Below, one piece after another: positions 38,955 to 49,569 of a DNA stretch of 64,000 bases (positions are counted from its first letter, which is position 1; each line of letters begins with the position of its first letter). The translations under genes were made by a program, and so were the position numbers. This DNA comes from Sanghuangporus weigelae (taxonomy: Eukaryota > Basidiomycota > Agaricomycetes > Hymenochaetales > Hymenochaetaceae), in NCBI GenBank assembly GCA_033182465.1, contig CP137324.1, forward strand, positions 930,001-994,000, written 5' to 3'. Below the pieces are notes generated by a model. The model was not told the origin of the DNA and searched no databases. It was given only the letters and a program-made list of their open reading frames with translations.

Positions 38955-39166
38955 TTATGCTATGCCTTAATGTATGCACGTGACGTAATACAACGAGATC
39001 GACCAACTGTTCTGTCGGAAGGATTCAATCTATTTATATCGTGAACATCAATCGGCTATTCATGGGTGCCCCGTGGAAAATATAAAATGGTGGAACTGTG
39101 GAACACCCCCCTTTTTCCCTACTAACAACAGGGCTCCTCGTTTTCTCGCTTTCTCGTTTCATCGTC

Positions 39167-40622
39167 ATGATGTCCCAACACACTCTTTTGTCCCTCTTTG
39201 TACTCGCACTCGCGCATGCTGCTAGGGCTCAGGATGCAACCTCGACTTCACTCGAGCCGCTTGCATCCAAACACTTCACCTGGCCCGATATACCCTACCA
39301 AGTTACCGGAGACCAGGGTGGTGTGCGTGGCCCCCAGGCGGGATACAACATTTGCAACAGCACGACGGAGAACCAAGACTCGATGTGCCAGGTAAGCTCG
39401 TCGGTTGCAGCTCCTCCTTTGGCAGATGAATGAAGTTTACGTGATCATTGTGATCAGACCTCTTTCCTTAACAACCTCGGTGATTTCTGCCTGTGGAGCT
39501 CGGCTCAATCAGATGACTCTATTGGTGAGTTTCTATTTTTGGATCAGTCATGATCGCAATCTGATGGACTTTGATGCGAATTAAAAAATTTTGAAAGGCG
39601 AGTCGGAAGCTCGTGAAGTTGCGTGGTGCACGTCCCCTGGACACGGTACTCGGGTCATCCCGCCGGGTGCGATCACTGGCGCTCAGTGGTTGTATGCGAA
39701 GAACTACCTTCAGATCGTCGGATACATTGACCAAACTAAAGTCGGCCTTGCGGCTAATGATTCCGGAGGAGAGGTGCGTCCGCAGAACTGTCACAGAGGA
39801 TTCCCGACTAACTAGCCCTGATAATCTAGCTCGATCCACACGGCGCTGACGAGCAAGGCAACCCGCTCGGTGGCATCGTTTACTCCAATGGCTTCGCAAT
39901 GAACTCCGCTTCTTTCCAAGATCTTGTCAATTCTGGCAATTTCACGAGCGACCAGAACTACACACAGGTTATCGAATGGATTGACTTTATCGGCTCCGGT
40001 GTCTTCTGCCTGAAGATGTGCAATCCGAATGACCCGAACGCAGCTGAGCTTTGCCAACACATCTATGATGAAGTCGGGTGCACGTACAATGCGCTTGCGG
40101 ACTACTCGAAAATCAACGGTACCTTTGAGGTTAGTGCATTTGATGATTCAAGGTCTTTGAGGGTTTCTGACATGATTGGTGCATGAATACAGGTCTGTGA
40201 CAGTGATGACATGTCGCCACCTGGTATATTCTCAACAAACGGTCAATTGACTACATGGTTCCAGGACTTGTCAGTGGGAGTTGATTGCATATACCCTACC
40301 CTCACTGACTCCGTTGATTCCTTGCAGGACCTCCTACGAGTCCCCACCGTATCAGACTACCATCCCCGCCTCTTCGAACTGCGTAACCTACTCATCTGAG
40401 CAGCTGTTCGCGGCGGCTGCAACCGATACCGCATTTCCTTCCGGCGCGGCGGCAACGGGCAGCGGCACTGCCAGAGGCTCCAGTCGGGCCTCTGGCTCTG
40501 GCTCCGCAACGGCAACTGGATCGAGCAGCGGTTCCCCAGCAGCGTTTGACACCAGTGCCGCTCCCTTTATTGTCACTGGTTTCTTCACAGTGCTGGCTAC
40601 TATGATGACCATTCTTGCTTGA
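39167..40622 (+). CDS. Secreted GPI-anchored glycoprotein, 'macrofage-activating glycoprotein'-like, copy 1
   Basis: An extracellular protein of a family widespread in mushroom fungi; its role is not established. It starts with MMSQHTLLSLFVLALAHAA, a signal peptide (cut near RAQ). The mature part is cysteine-rich: LEPLASKHFTWPDIPYQVTG, RGPQAGYNICNSTTENQDSM, TSFLNNLGDFCLWSS, REVAWCTSPGHGTRVIPPGA, LDPHGADEQGNPLGGIVYSN, IEWIDFIGSGVFCLKMCNPN and DEVGCTYNALADYSKINGTF. It ends with SSEQLFAAAATD, a Ser/Gly/Ala-rich stalk and a hydrophobic C-terminus (APFIVTGFFTVLATMMTILA), the pattern of a GPI-anchor signal. Six or seven exons of phase-compatible introns. N-glycosylation sites (NST, NYT, NGT) are present. 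Paralogue of 42772-44304. Confidence 0.88.
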
Positions 40623-41035
40623 GCATAAAGATAGTTGACCTGGATGGATGCTGATGAATACGCTATCATAACATAAGAGACTGTTTAGCAATACTTTGTT
40701 TTGCATTAACATGGACATGATAATTTACATACCTGGATTTTTTTAAAGCTTTATTGACATTTTTGGCTGTAGTTAGATATGTCCTGTCTGGATAGAGCGT
40801 CCGTTCATTTATAGCGTTCCTTTATTCTTGCAAATTCGGGATATGGCGGTGGTAATTGAAATCAAGCGGCAAAAAACGCACTGGCTGGCTGTCCGTGTTT
40901 GGGAAGCCCGCCATTACATGTAAAGCCTCCGTGTCGTGTCCGTATATCGTAGATCACACGACTCAAGGACATTTAAAGAGAGAAGTAAACGGAACGGACG
41001 AATCATGCAATACTGTCCCATCAATTACGACCACG
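40623..41035. other. Intergenic, 3' flank and hydrolase promoter
   Basis: About 0.4 kb between the first glycoprotein gene and the hydrolase. No gene, repeat or RNA is visible. Confidence 0.5.
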
Positions 41036-42442
41036 ATGTCAGAGAACGACGCTCCGTTTGAGCTGAGCAACGTCAAGATACCCTCGAAGACCCCCGGATG
41101 GAACCTGGATGCATGGAAGTACGTTCCCAAGAACAAAACATCAGGGCCGCTGTTTCCTGTGATCGTCATGTACGTATGTCATTCTGGTTCCTTTACTTAC
41201 TTTCGATCAAGATGAATGTTGATCATTTGCTGCCAGGGCCCATGGATTTTCTGCTAATAAGAAGATGGGACTCGCTCCGTATGCGGAGGAGTTTGTGAGT
41301 AAAGGGTATGCGTGTGTTGTGTTTGATTATAGGCGGTTTGGAGACTCTGGTATTTCACTCGTTCCAGCATCCATAGGCTATATGGAAACTGACGTCTTCA
41401 AACTTTATTTTTATGGCTTTAAATTCATGCTACGTAGACGGCTCACCTCGAGACTGCGTGTACACGTCGGAGCAGCTTGAGGATTATCGCACGGTGATTG
41501 CGTGGGTGCGGCAGCACCAGGATGAGTTTGATTCGCAGCGCGTTATATTGTGGGGGACGAGTTACTCCGGTACGTACGTTGCTGTCCGATATCATACGTG
41601 ACAGACTCCTGAGCTACGGGAATTTGTAGGTGGCCATGCTGTCAGCCTCGCGTCCGAGCAGGTCAGCCCTTGTCTCAATGCATGCCTTCCTCGCAATTAC
41701 TCACAAATACGATTTCGTTCTATACAGAATCTCAAACTTGCTTGTGCGATCGCACAGTGTCCCTACGTCGGAAAGGCAGCGAAGCCTCCATTTGGCGTGT
41801 TCCTCAAGATGAGCGCGTACGGTGTCGTCGACCTCTTGCGCCAGATGGTTAGATGTGAGCCGTTGTATATCTCTGCTTGCGCAGAGCCGGGGAAGATGGG
41901 CGCGATGACCACACCTGATAGTATTGCGGGGCTGGAGAGGCTTGTTAGGGATAAGCGGTGCGTCTCCTTTCATTCGTATTGCTTCCTGGTTTGTTTCATT
42001 GGCCTTAATATTGAGCAGAGATTACCCTAATCGCGTAAGTCGTCTTCTGTACGAACGCTTCACTTGATTATATCATTCATGAATTCATTTCCTGCAGATT
42101 TCCGCGTCCAGCATGTTCGAATTCCCCTTCTACAACCCTTCATCCAAAGCGTCCAAAATCAGCTGCCCGCTTTTGCTCGTTATAGCTGAAAGGGATGAGC
42201 TCTGTCCGCTTGATTTCGTGTTACGCCGTGTCGTTTCCGCTTCTAAATATGTTTCGGAGAGTAGGACACACGGAGGTAAGATGGATAAAGCGCTGTCTCT
42301 TTGGCAGACACTCGGAAGCTAATCTGGATTTTCTGGGTGAATCCTCGTAGGTCACTTTGATATGTACCATGGAGGCTCTGACTATGAGACTTCGCTCAAA
42401 GCGCAGTTGGAATTTATTCAACGACATGTTCCTACAACGTGA
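41036..42442 (+). CDS. Alpha/beta hydrolase (dienelactone/X-Pro peptidase-like)
   Basis: A hydrolase of unknown substrate, about 310 residues, about eight exons. I take the ATG at 41036 (MSENDAPFELSNVKIPSKTP) because the domain begins soon after. Splicing gives MAHGFSANKKMGLAPYAEEF (oxyanion-hole region), ACVVFDYRRFGDSD and GSPRDCVYTSEQLEDYRTVI. The nucleophile elbow is VILWGTSYSGGHAVSLASEQ (Ser in GTSYSG). Then come NLKLACAIAQCPYVG, a cap with KPPFGVFLKMSAYGVVDLLR, the acid in LLLVIAERDELCP and the catalytic His in HGGHFDMYHGGSDYETSL. It ends QRHVPTT. The triad is complete. It sits between two paralogous glycoprotein genes and appears not to have been duplicated with them. Confidence 0.85.
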
Positions 42443-42771
42443 CCGATGTTTCTGTTTCACGCGCCTCGTGTATTACCTGATTTGTATACAAGATTTGATC
42501 TAATAATATATCGGGCTATTCTATTTTTAGATGCTAGTGTGAGAGAAGTATTATTAATTCATCAGTAACTGCCTCTTTTCCCTCGAGAGGAGACTCCACG
42601 ACCACGAGGAAGTCCGGCGTCAGTCTCCTTTTTCTCTCCTCGTTTCTCCGGTCATCTTCATAGCCACGATTTTTGATTTCTGCTCTACCTACCATCGTAT
42701 ACTATATACCATCCATCTTTCTCATTTCTTGATTGACTACATACTTATTGGGCTGTTGTTTTATTGATACG
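42443..42771. promoter_or_regulatory. Promoter region of second glycoprotein gene
   Basis: A stretch of 329 bp between the hydrolase stop and the next ATG. It is pyrimidine-rich close to the gene, with TATATACCATCC near 42705 that could act as a TATA element. No coding signal. Confidence 0.35.
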
Positions 42772-44304
42772 ATGTCTCAACACCACACTCTTTTGACCCT
42801 CCTCGGCCTTGCATTGTCTGTGGCTCACACGGCCAAGGCGCAGACGTCGCTCGAGCCTCTTGCGTCGAAGCATTTTACATGGCCTGATATACCCTACCAA
42901 GTCACCGGAGACCAGGGAGGCATCCGTGGTCCCCAGTCTGGCTTCAACTTGTGCAACAGTTCTACGGAAAATCAACAGTCGATGTGCCAGGTGAGAGGCA
43001 ATTTTTCCATCGTTTCTTAAAGATTCGAGTCTAATGACGTTTCGCGCAGACTGCATTCCTCAACAACCTCGGCGACTTCTGCATGTGGAGCTCAGCCCAG
43101 ACGGACGACACCATCGGTCAGTACCATAGAGTCCTACCTACGAGTCCTCGCCACGAGGCATCCCTTCCTTCCTCTAACTCAGATTTCTCATCTGTGACGT
43201 TGGTTTTGCTGACACATCGCTTTTCACTTCCCATCCAGGTGAATCCGAAGCTCGGGAAGTCGCGTGGTGCACTTCGCCCGGACACGGTACACGCATCATC
43301 CCTCCCGGAGCAATCACCGGCGCCCAGTGGCTCTACGCGAGGAATTACCTGCAAGTCGTCGGCTTCATCGATCAGACGACAGTCGGACTTGTAGCTAGTG
43401 ACGCCGGAGGAGAGGTACGGTTTCACTGATCTCATCATCCAATTTTGGCAGTTGATAATGATGTCATCAAATGCATTCTATTTTTAGCTCGACCCTCACG
43501 GTGCTGATGAGCAAGGAAACCCGCTCGGCGGAATCGTGTTCACCAATGGTTTCGGCATGAACTCGGCGTCCTTCCAGCAACTCGTCAACTCGGGTAACCT
43601 CACGGCTAACCAGAGTTACACGCAAGTCATTGAATGGATCGACTTCATTGGCAATGGTCAATTCTGCCTCAAGATGTGCAACCCGAACGACCCCGATGCG
43701 GCTGAACTGTGCCAGCACATTTACGATGAGATTGGGTGCACATACAATGCTCTTGCGGATTATTCTCACATCAACGGCACGTTCGAGGTTTGGATATTTC
43801 TGGACATTCATATCTCTTTCCGTTTACTCACTTATGATTTCCTTTATTATTCTACAGGTCTGCGACAGCGATGACATGACTCCTCCTGGTGTATTTTCAG
43901 CTAACGGAGCACTAACTACGTGGTTCCAGCCTCAGTAAGTATCATCCATCTATGAAAGAAGTCATCTCCATTGACCCATCGTCGAATTTATCAGGAATGG
44001 TCCAGTCGTTCCTCCTTACACTCCAACCATTCCAGCATCTTCAAACTGCGTGACCTTCTCCTCCGAGCAACTGTTCGCAGCAGCCGCAACGGACACAGCA
44101 GCAGGTTTCACCGTCACTTCCTCAGCATCTGCTGCTTCCGGTTCTGCCGCAAGCGGTTCAAGTCGTGGCTCGAACAGTGCCAGCGGGGCAACAGCGACCG
44201 GTTCAAATAGCGGATCCGTCGCTGCAATGGACACCTCCGCTATGCCGTACATCATCGTTGGCTTCTGCTCAATAGTCGCGACAATGATGAGTATGCTTGC
44301 CTGA
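42772..44304 (+). CDS. Secreted GPI-anchored glycoprotein, 'macrofage-activating glycoprotein'-like, copy 2
   Basis: Close paralogue of 39167-40622. It starts MSQHHTLLTLLGLALSVAHT (signal peptide, cut near KAQ) and then follows the first copy almost residue by residue: LEPLASKHFTWPDIPYQVTG, RGPQSGFNLCNSSTENQQSM, AFLNNLGDFCMWSSAQTDD, REVAWCTSPGHGTRIIPPGA, LDPHGADEQGNPLGGIVFTN, IEWIDFIGNGQFCLKMCNPN and DEIGCTYNALADYSHINGTF. The stalk is Ser/Ala/Gly-rich, and the C-terminus (MPYIIVGFCSIVATMMSMLA) is again a GPI-signal-like hydrophobic segment. Intron positions match the first copy but intron sequences have diverged, so the duplication is not recent. Confidence 0.88.
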
Positions 44305-45683
44305 CGCACGCCTCTGTTCACATTTTATGTCTTGTAAAGAACTTTGTGAATGTTCCATGGACATCTACGTTACGTTGGATAGTTGCTGTTGTTGTCTATC
44401 TCTCTTTGGTTATATTTTGTTGGACCTTCATGTTTTAATCCTACGGCTCAGTAGCATATCGTTTATCCAGTCCAGTAACTTTGCTTATTTGGAGAGAAGT
44501 CATCCGGCACATGTCCACAAGGTAGCTAACAGCCTGACACATTGAAGTGTGTATGTTCAGGTGTTGTGAGCAGCCATATATCTGTGAAGTTAGTTTTCGG
44601 TGACAATGTCTTAGACTTGCGAATTGCAAAGGCCCAGGAACATTGAATGACAGTCCTTGAGTCTGTCATCTCATTCTCGGTATGTGAGGTACGTACGGCG
44701 CGAATCGTTCAACCAATATCAATGTCCATTTAGGGCCTAGCATCCAGCATACACCGCTTGACAATACTGGTGCTCTCACCCCTACCTCTCACCGTCCGGA
44801 GATGATCATCTGCAGCCGGTACCCGTCGGTAACCCTCAGACATCGGCCCAGTCAGGGTGGCCGGAGTCGTGTATCCTCCCTTGACATGGGCCTGGCTACT
44901 AGTCATGCCGTGCACTGTTGCGATACAGCGACCGCGACTCGACTCGCGATTTGTGTGTGAGTGCAAAGCAAAGCGCATCCCATGCACAGTCGGAGGGTGG
45001 CGGCACGGGCCGTACGGCGACATAACCGGCGACACGCTCTTCAGTGATTCTCTCTCTCTCTTTTTCAGCACAGCGTCTGTCGAACAGCATATTTTCATTT
45101 GGTTACTTGCCGGATGGAGCGTCTGTGAGTCTGTAAGTGAGCATCGAGAGTGGATGCAGTGCCAATGGCATTGTTAGTAGTATATGAACGAAAGTGCAAT
45201 GAGATACACCGATAAAGGATCAACCTGCGAGATCAATGTTGCCACTGACACGGGCATGCAGTGACTGCCAGTGTAGAAAGAGATGGCAGTCATTTATAAC
45301 TTCCTGGGCCGTGGCTGGCAAGTGCATAGATAGCCTATGCAAAGACCAAAGTGGCCAGCCAGCCTCTTCACTTCTTTTCTGCCTTCTCGCGCAAACCGGT
45401 CGAGTTCAGCGGGTCAGGATGCGGCTCACTCGAAAGAGGCCTCGTACCTCATTTCCCTGGCCACCGTACGTGGTTCTCGCTTTGCCTCTGACAGTAGCGT
45501 GCTCTGAGGAATTCATTCGTTGACTGACACGGGTTGCCCATTCCTGTTCTCGACTTGACAAACGGTCTCTTATGACCTACAACGATATTGTTATGCCAGT
45601 TACCTTATGTCGATGTGCCATCTCAGAAACTAACCGGGCTTCTCTAGCGGACTTCGCTTTCTACTATTTTCTCCAAGGTATGA
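44305..45683. other. Intergenic region carrying dispersed repeat copy B
   Basis: About 1.4 kb without a supported protein gene. The central part, about 44751-45310, is homologous to 14651-15530. The remainder is the 3' flank of the glycoprotein gene and unique-looking sequence. Confidence 0.5.
44751..45310 (-). repeat. Dispersed intergenic repeat, copy B
   Basis: Homologous to 14651-15530 in the same orientation and block order, but shorter because the other copy has insertions, the largest near its TATA-like end. Nearly identical blocks include 44801-44836 and the words CAGTCGGAGGGTGG (near 44988) and GCCGTGCACTGT (near 44908). On the minus strand a TATAAATG lies at about 45291-45299, in the position matching the TATA-like word of copy A. 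No open frame is shared between the copies. Confidence 0.55.
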
Positions 45684-46773
45684 TGCATTCTCCACCTGTA
45701 CAATTCACGCGTGCGGGCGTGGATACGACCGGTCCGGTCAACCATTATTGACGCGCACGCCTTTACCTCCCGACAATCCACCAGTAAGGTCAAAGCAGAC
45801 GAAACACAAAGGGGCGGGACCACAGGTGAAGTTGCCAGTAGAGGTAATGGTAAACCGGTTGCGAGCAGTACTGCGGTCGACGAGCCTAGCGAGGAGAAAG
45901 AAAGGCCATCTATGCCGAAGCACCTGCCGATTCAAGTTCTATCTGCCGAGGAAATGCGGTTCGTCGCTCGTAAAAATATTTCTGATACTGCGAAGGACAC
46001 GCCGAAGCCCGACTCAGAACAATTCCAAATGTCTGATAGGGCCGAGCCGCAGCGGTCTGAGGAGCATTCGACAAAGAATGGCGAGAGGGAGAAACTGCCC
46101 GAGAATGGTGGGTCATCTATGTCGAAGTACCCGTCGATTTACGCTCTATTTGTCGAGGAAATGATGAGAACGAAAGAGTTTCAGGAAGACCCTAACCGGT
46201 CAGTCGCTCGTAAAGATATGCCTAACACTGCGAAGGACAGGCCGAAGGCCGAACCAAAGCAATTCCAAGTGTATGATAGAGCTGAGCCACAGCAACCCGA
46301 GGAGCATTCGATAAAGAATGGCGAGAGGGAGAAACCGCCCGAGAACGGTGGGGTAGCTTAACAGCGTCTCCTCCCTCTGAAGGAACATCTCCGGTGGTGT
46401 TTAAAAGGATTTATGGGCGCCGTGCAGAGACTAGTCATATCGACCCCCTTCGAGCGGCGGGTCGGAGTCTGTGACAAGAATGCTCATGGCGAGATGATAC
46501 CTGAAGATATGCGTCCGGTGAAGAGGCCCGTCATCGACAGCGTTTGAGTGCATCGTCCTCTTCGAGCAGGGCGAGTACGCGTGACAGTCGGAATGGGACG
46601 TTCTCGAACACCGGGAGGACGATTTATTCGAAGCGGTAATTGTGTGGCTCCGATTCTCCTTGCGTTTGGTTTTGTCGCTGATGTGGAGAGATGATGCATT
46701 GTCCATGAGAGTAGAAGTTCGCGTCCCTGCACTGCGGATGTTTGACGACCAAAAGCCTATAGGGACTCGATGA
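45684..46773 (+). pseudogene. Decayed coding region with internal tandem duplication
   Basis: Not recognised. The frame opens at 45684 after a stop, without an in-frame ATG until 45912. It reads RSTIIDAHAFTSRQSTSKVK and then two related units: PSMPKHLPIQVLSAEEM through KLPENGG (from 45912) and SSMSKYPSIYALFVEEM through KPPENGG (from 46119). Each unit contains D-T-A-KD-PK, a DRAEPQ word and an EEHS-KNGEREK word. A TAA at 46359 interrupts the frame, but the same frame then continues protein-like: QRLLPLKEHLRWCLKGFMGA, RLVISTPFERRVGVCDKN and PEDMRPVKRPVID. Near 46546 the sense shifts frame to AFECIVLFEQGEYA, a TGA, QSEWDVLEHREDDLFEA and MRVEVRVPALRMFDDQKPIG to a stop at 46771-46773. Two stops and one frame shift suggest a pseudogene; a short intron could alternatively bridge the second break. 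Confidence 0.45.
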
Positions 46774-47377
46774 TTTCTACTCCGTGAGACGCCTTCTGTC
46801 GTTTCATGTACAGATGAACGCGGTCAAATTTGCCTCCCACATAGACTGAACATCCTCCTACTTTGACTTTGTCAATCACGCATCGCCTTTCTTGTCTTTC
46901 GTTTTTCATTCCTTCTCCCCATCACCACTGGATGCTTGACTTTCATGACGTTCGAACTCTCCTGGCATTCACACATATCTTATTCCGTTCGAGTTTTTCG
47001 ATGAGTACTTGTGTATTCATTTCTGTTTCGCCTGTTTGTATGTCTTAATCGTTGTCGTCGAATCAAATACATTGTACCCGCTCCATCGTTTGAAGCTCAG
47101 GCCTAGGTTGAACATTTTCCCTCTTTTCCTTTCCTTTGACCTGTTTTACCAATATTCTACCACCAATATTCGACGTGGTTGCGTGATTGGATGTCCGAGG
47201 TAGTGTACGGACGGATTTAGGCCAGCTGAGCTTGAGCTTGTGTGTAGTCGTGCAGCTGAATAGACTAGACTATCATAGACACAATTGGAACACGAGTATA
47301 AAGTGGCTCTTGAATTGTTTGATCTGCGAGTTTAATGCGCTCAAACGACTACAATACTGTGGACTAGTATTTCATCT
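46774..47377. other. Intergenic region, no gene seen
   Basis: About 0.6 kb, pyrimidine-rich on the plus strand, up to the end of the leftward NudC-like gene. No conserved frame, repeat or RNA gene is visible. Confidence 0.5.
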
Positions 47378-49398
47378 TCATACCAAATTCTTCACTACGA
47401 CCAACTCATTCTCACACAGACAAAGCAAGACGAGCCTCTCCTTACTATCTCCCCTAACATCAACTCTCAACGCACCGACACCAAGTAGAGCTCCCGAAGG
47501 CCCTCCACTCACTTTCAACAAGCTCTGTTTGGCCCCAACATCTTTCGATCCCGGTCGGGGTCCATGATAGATATAGAGGTTCCCCCCACCTAATAAAACA
47601 CCACTTTCAAAACCTAAAACGAGTGAGGACGACATGTGGAATGTGAATCGCATGTCGCGCTTTGAGGCGAGTACGAATGCGAGAGCGGGGTATGTTGATT
47701 TATGCGTCCATACACATTTGGACTGAGATTGATTAAATGAGGAAGGTAGGGTGAAGAGTAACCCGTCGATATCGCTTTTTACCACCAAGGAAGGCTCGGG
47801 TTCTCCTAATCCAGGAACGGGTAAAGAGAGTACATAGGAGGCCCCAGCATCCTCTCGTGCGCCCCAAGGTGGTATTCTCCCGTCCAGCCCGAGCCACGTT
47901 ACCACAAACTCCCGGCCGACGGTAGTATCTACGCTCTCGTCAAGCTCGCCCTCCGCAAGACTCGGTACGCCGCTGCCCAATCCCAGTCCACTAGCGTCTT
48001 CGCCCTTCTGCAGCGCATTGGTATATTTCTCCAGCGCTTCGCGGATGGCGTATAGTTCTGACGGATCGAGTGTCTCAGGGACTTCCTCATCCGTTGGGTT
48101 GGAGTTCACGTGTTCTGAAGACGCCGTCCTCCCCGCGGACGCAAAGACCTGCGCCCATCGCGTCCCTTCGTTCTGTTTATCTAGATGTAAAGTCAGCAAC
48201 CCGAACTCCCGATCTGCCTCACGGTCCCACGTCCACAGACTGCTCGACGGATTGATACTGTCCCACAACTCCTTCAGCGAGTATCGCGGAAGCCGTAACG
48301 ACGTCGGGAGTTCGTGCTTTATGAGCAGAGACAAAGTCTTTGCCGTGAGTATTACGTGAATGGCGGATTTCGGGACATTGTATGGGAGCGGGAAGGCTAC
48401 TGTCACGGAGTCGGATGTCTGACTCCATGAGTACGGAGGAGGTTTGACTGGGCCGTCTGGTAGGACTTCGCCTGCACGTGGGATAGGAGCAAACTCGTCA
48501 GCGCTCGGTTCGTATGTAGGAGGCGTTACAGCGCCGATTCCCTTGTATATTGACTTCCCGAGGATAAAGAACGCGCTGCGAGAGTCATCGTATCCGATAT
48601 ACATCGGGACGTCCTCTCCTCTCGCTTTCCATACTACTTTTAGAGCTTGAGGTTCGTCAGACCTTGTCTCGATAGGAATCTCGACGAGCAAGACATCAAA
48701 ATGAGAAACTGCAGCTTTCCCATTCTTCTTCTTAGTCTCCTCCGGTCCTTCTGAGCTTGAAGTACCTGGATGTCGGCATGAAAGCACGCAGACGACGGTA
48801 TCGGGTGACCGTAGCCGAGCCGAGTGAATACGGAATGGTGCGTATTCAGAAGAATTCTCGTTACTAGCGGGTAAGTGGTATAGCGCTACGATGCGATTGT
48901 CTTCTTGTGTCTCCGAAAGCACGTAGAGCAGACCTGTTCCATCCGATACGAACCACCATCCTCCCAATGAAACAGCAGAAGGGTACTCTTTATGTCGGTT
49001 TTCCTCGGTATTGTCGGTTTGTATCGGTTTCGGTAGTTCACTGAAAGTGGAGAACGTCGGTGTCAGGTCCTACACAGTACATCTCCATTTCAGCACGATT
49101 CGCTGAGTATCTGCATTCGAACACTTACGGGATTGAGTACAACTCGAATGGCATTGAGATCATCATCAACATATATCGCAGATCGCGAATCATGAGAAAT
49201 CGCGAGATGATTATGCGTTATGCGCGACTGCACCTCCTCGAAGGAGAGAGGTGTCCGCAACCTTCCAGAGACATTTGCCTGCGTCGGACGCGCAGTTAGT
49301 GGGAAACGCGATACATGATCGTCCTGTGCTAAGGGCGATAGCTTGTAACCTTCGAATTTTGGATTCAGCAGAGACCTGTTCGTAACGAAGTTGGTCAT
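47378..49398 (-). CDS. NudC domain-containing protein 1 (NUDCD1/CML66-like)
   Basis: A CS-domain co-chaperone family protein linked to Hsp90 clients. Two exons: the first (ATG 49396-49398) reads MTNFVTNRSLLNPKFEGYKL, LSFEEVQSRITHNHLAISHD and DDDLNAIRVVLNP. A 59-nt intron (GTAAGT, GTGTAG) joins DLTPTFSTFSELPKPIQTD. The long second exon starts GGWWFVSDGTGLLYVLSETQ, with a beta-propeller-like part, then the CS domain PPPYSWSQTSDSVTVAFPLP and YNVPKSAIHVILTAKTLSLL, RLPRYSLKELWDSINPSSSL and WTWDREADREFGLLTLHLDK. The C-terminal part continues the propeller and ends ENELVVVKNLV. About 654 residues, similar to vertebrate NUDCD1. Confidence 0.88.
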
Positions 49399-49569
49399 TT
49401 TCCTGTACCATGAAGTTCAAAAAGAGAATACTATATGCGACTGTAGATTGATCTGCATTACCGGTTGCGTCAACGTCGATTATCGCACCGCACCAAATGA
49501 ATACAGAATAATTTACAAGAAACTGGATATAATGCGAAATTACAATACAAGAAGCCGCAACAAAATGAT

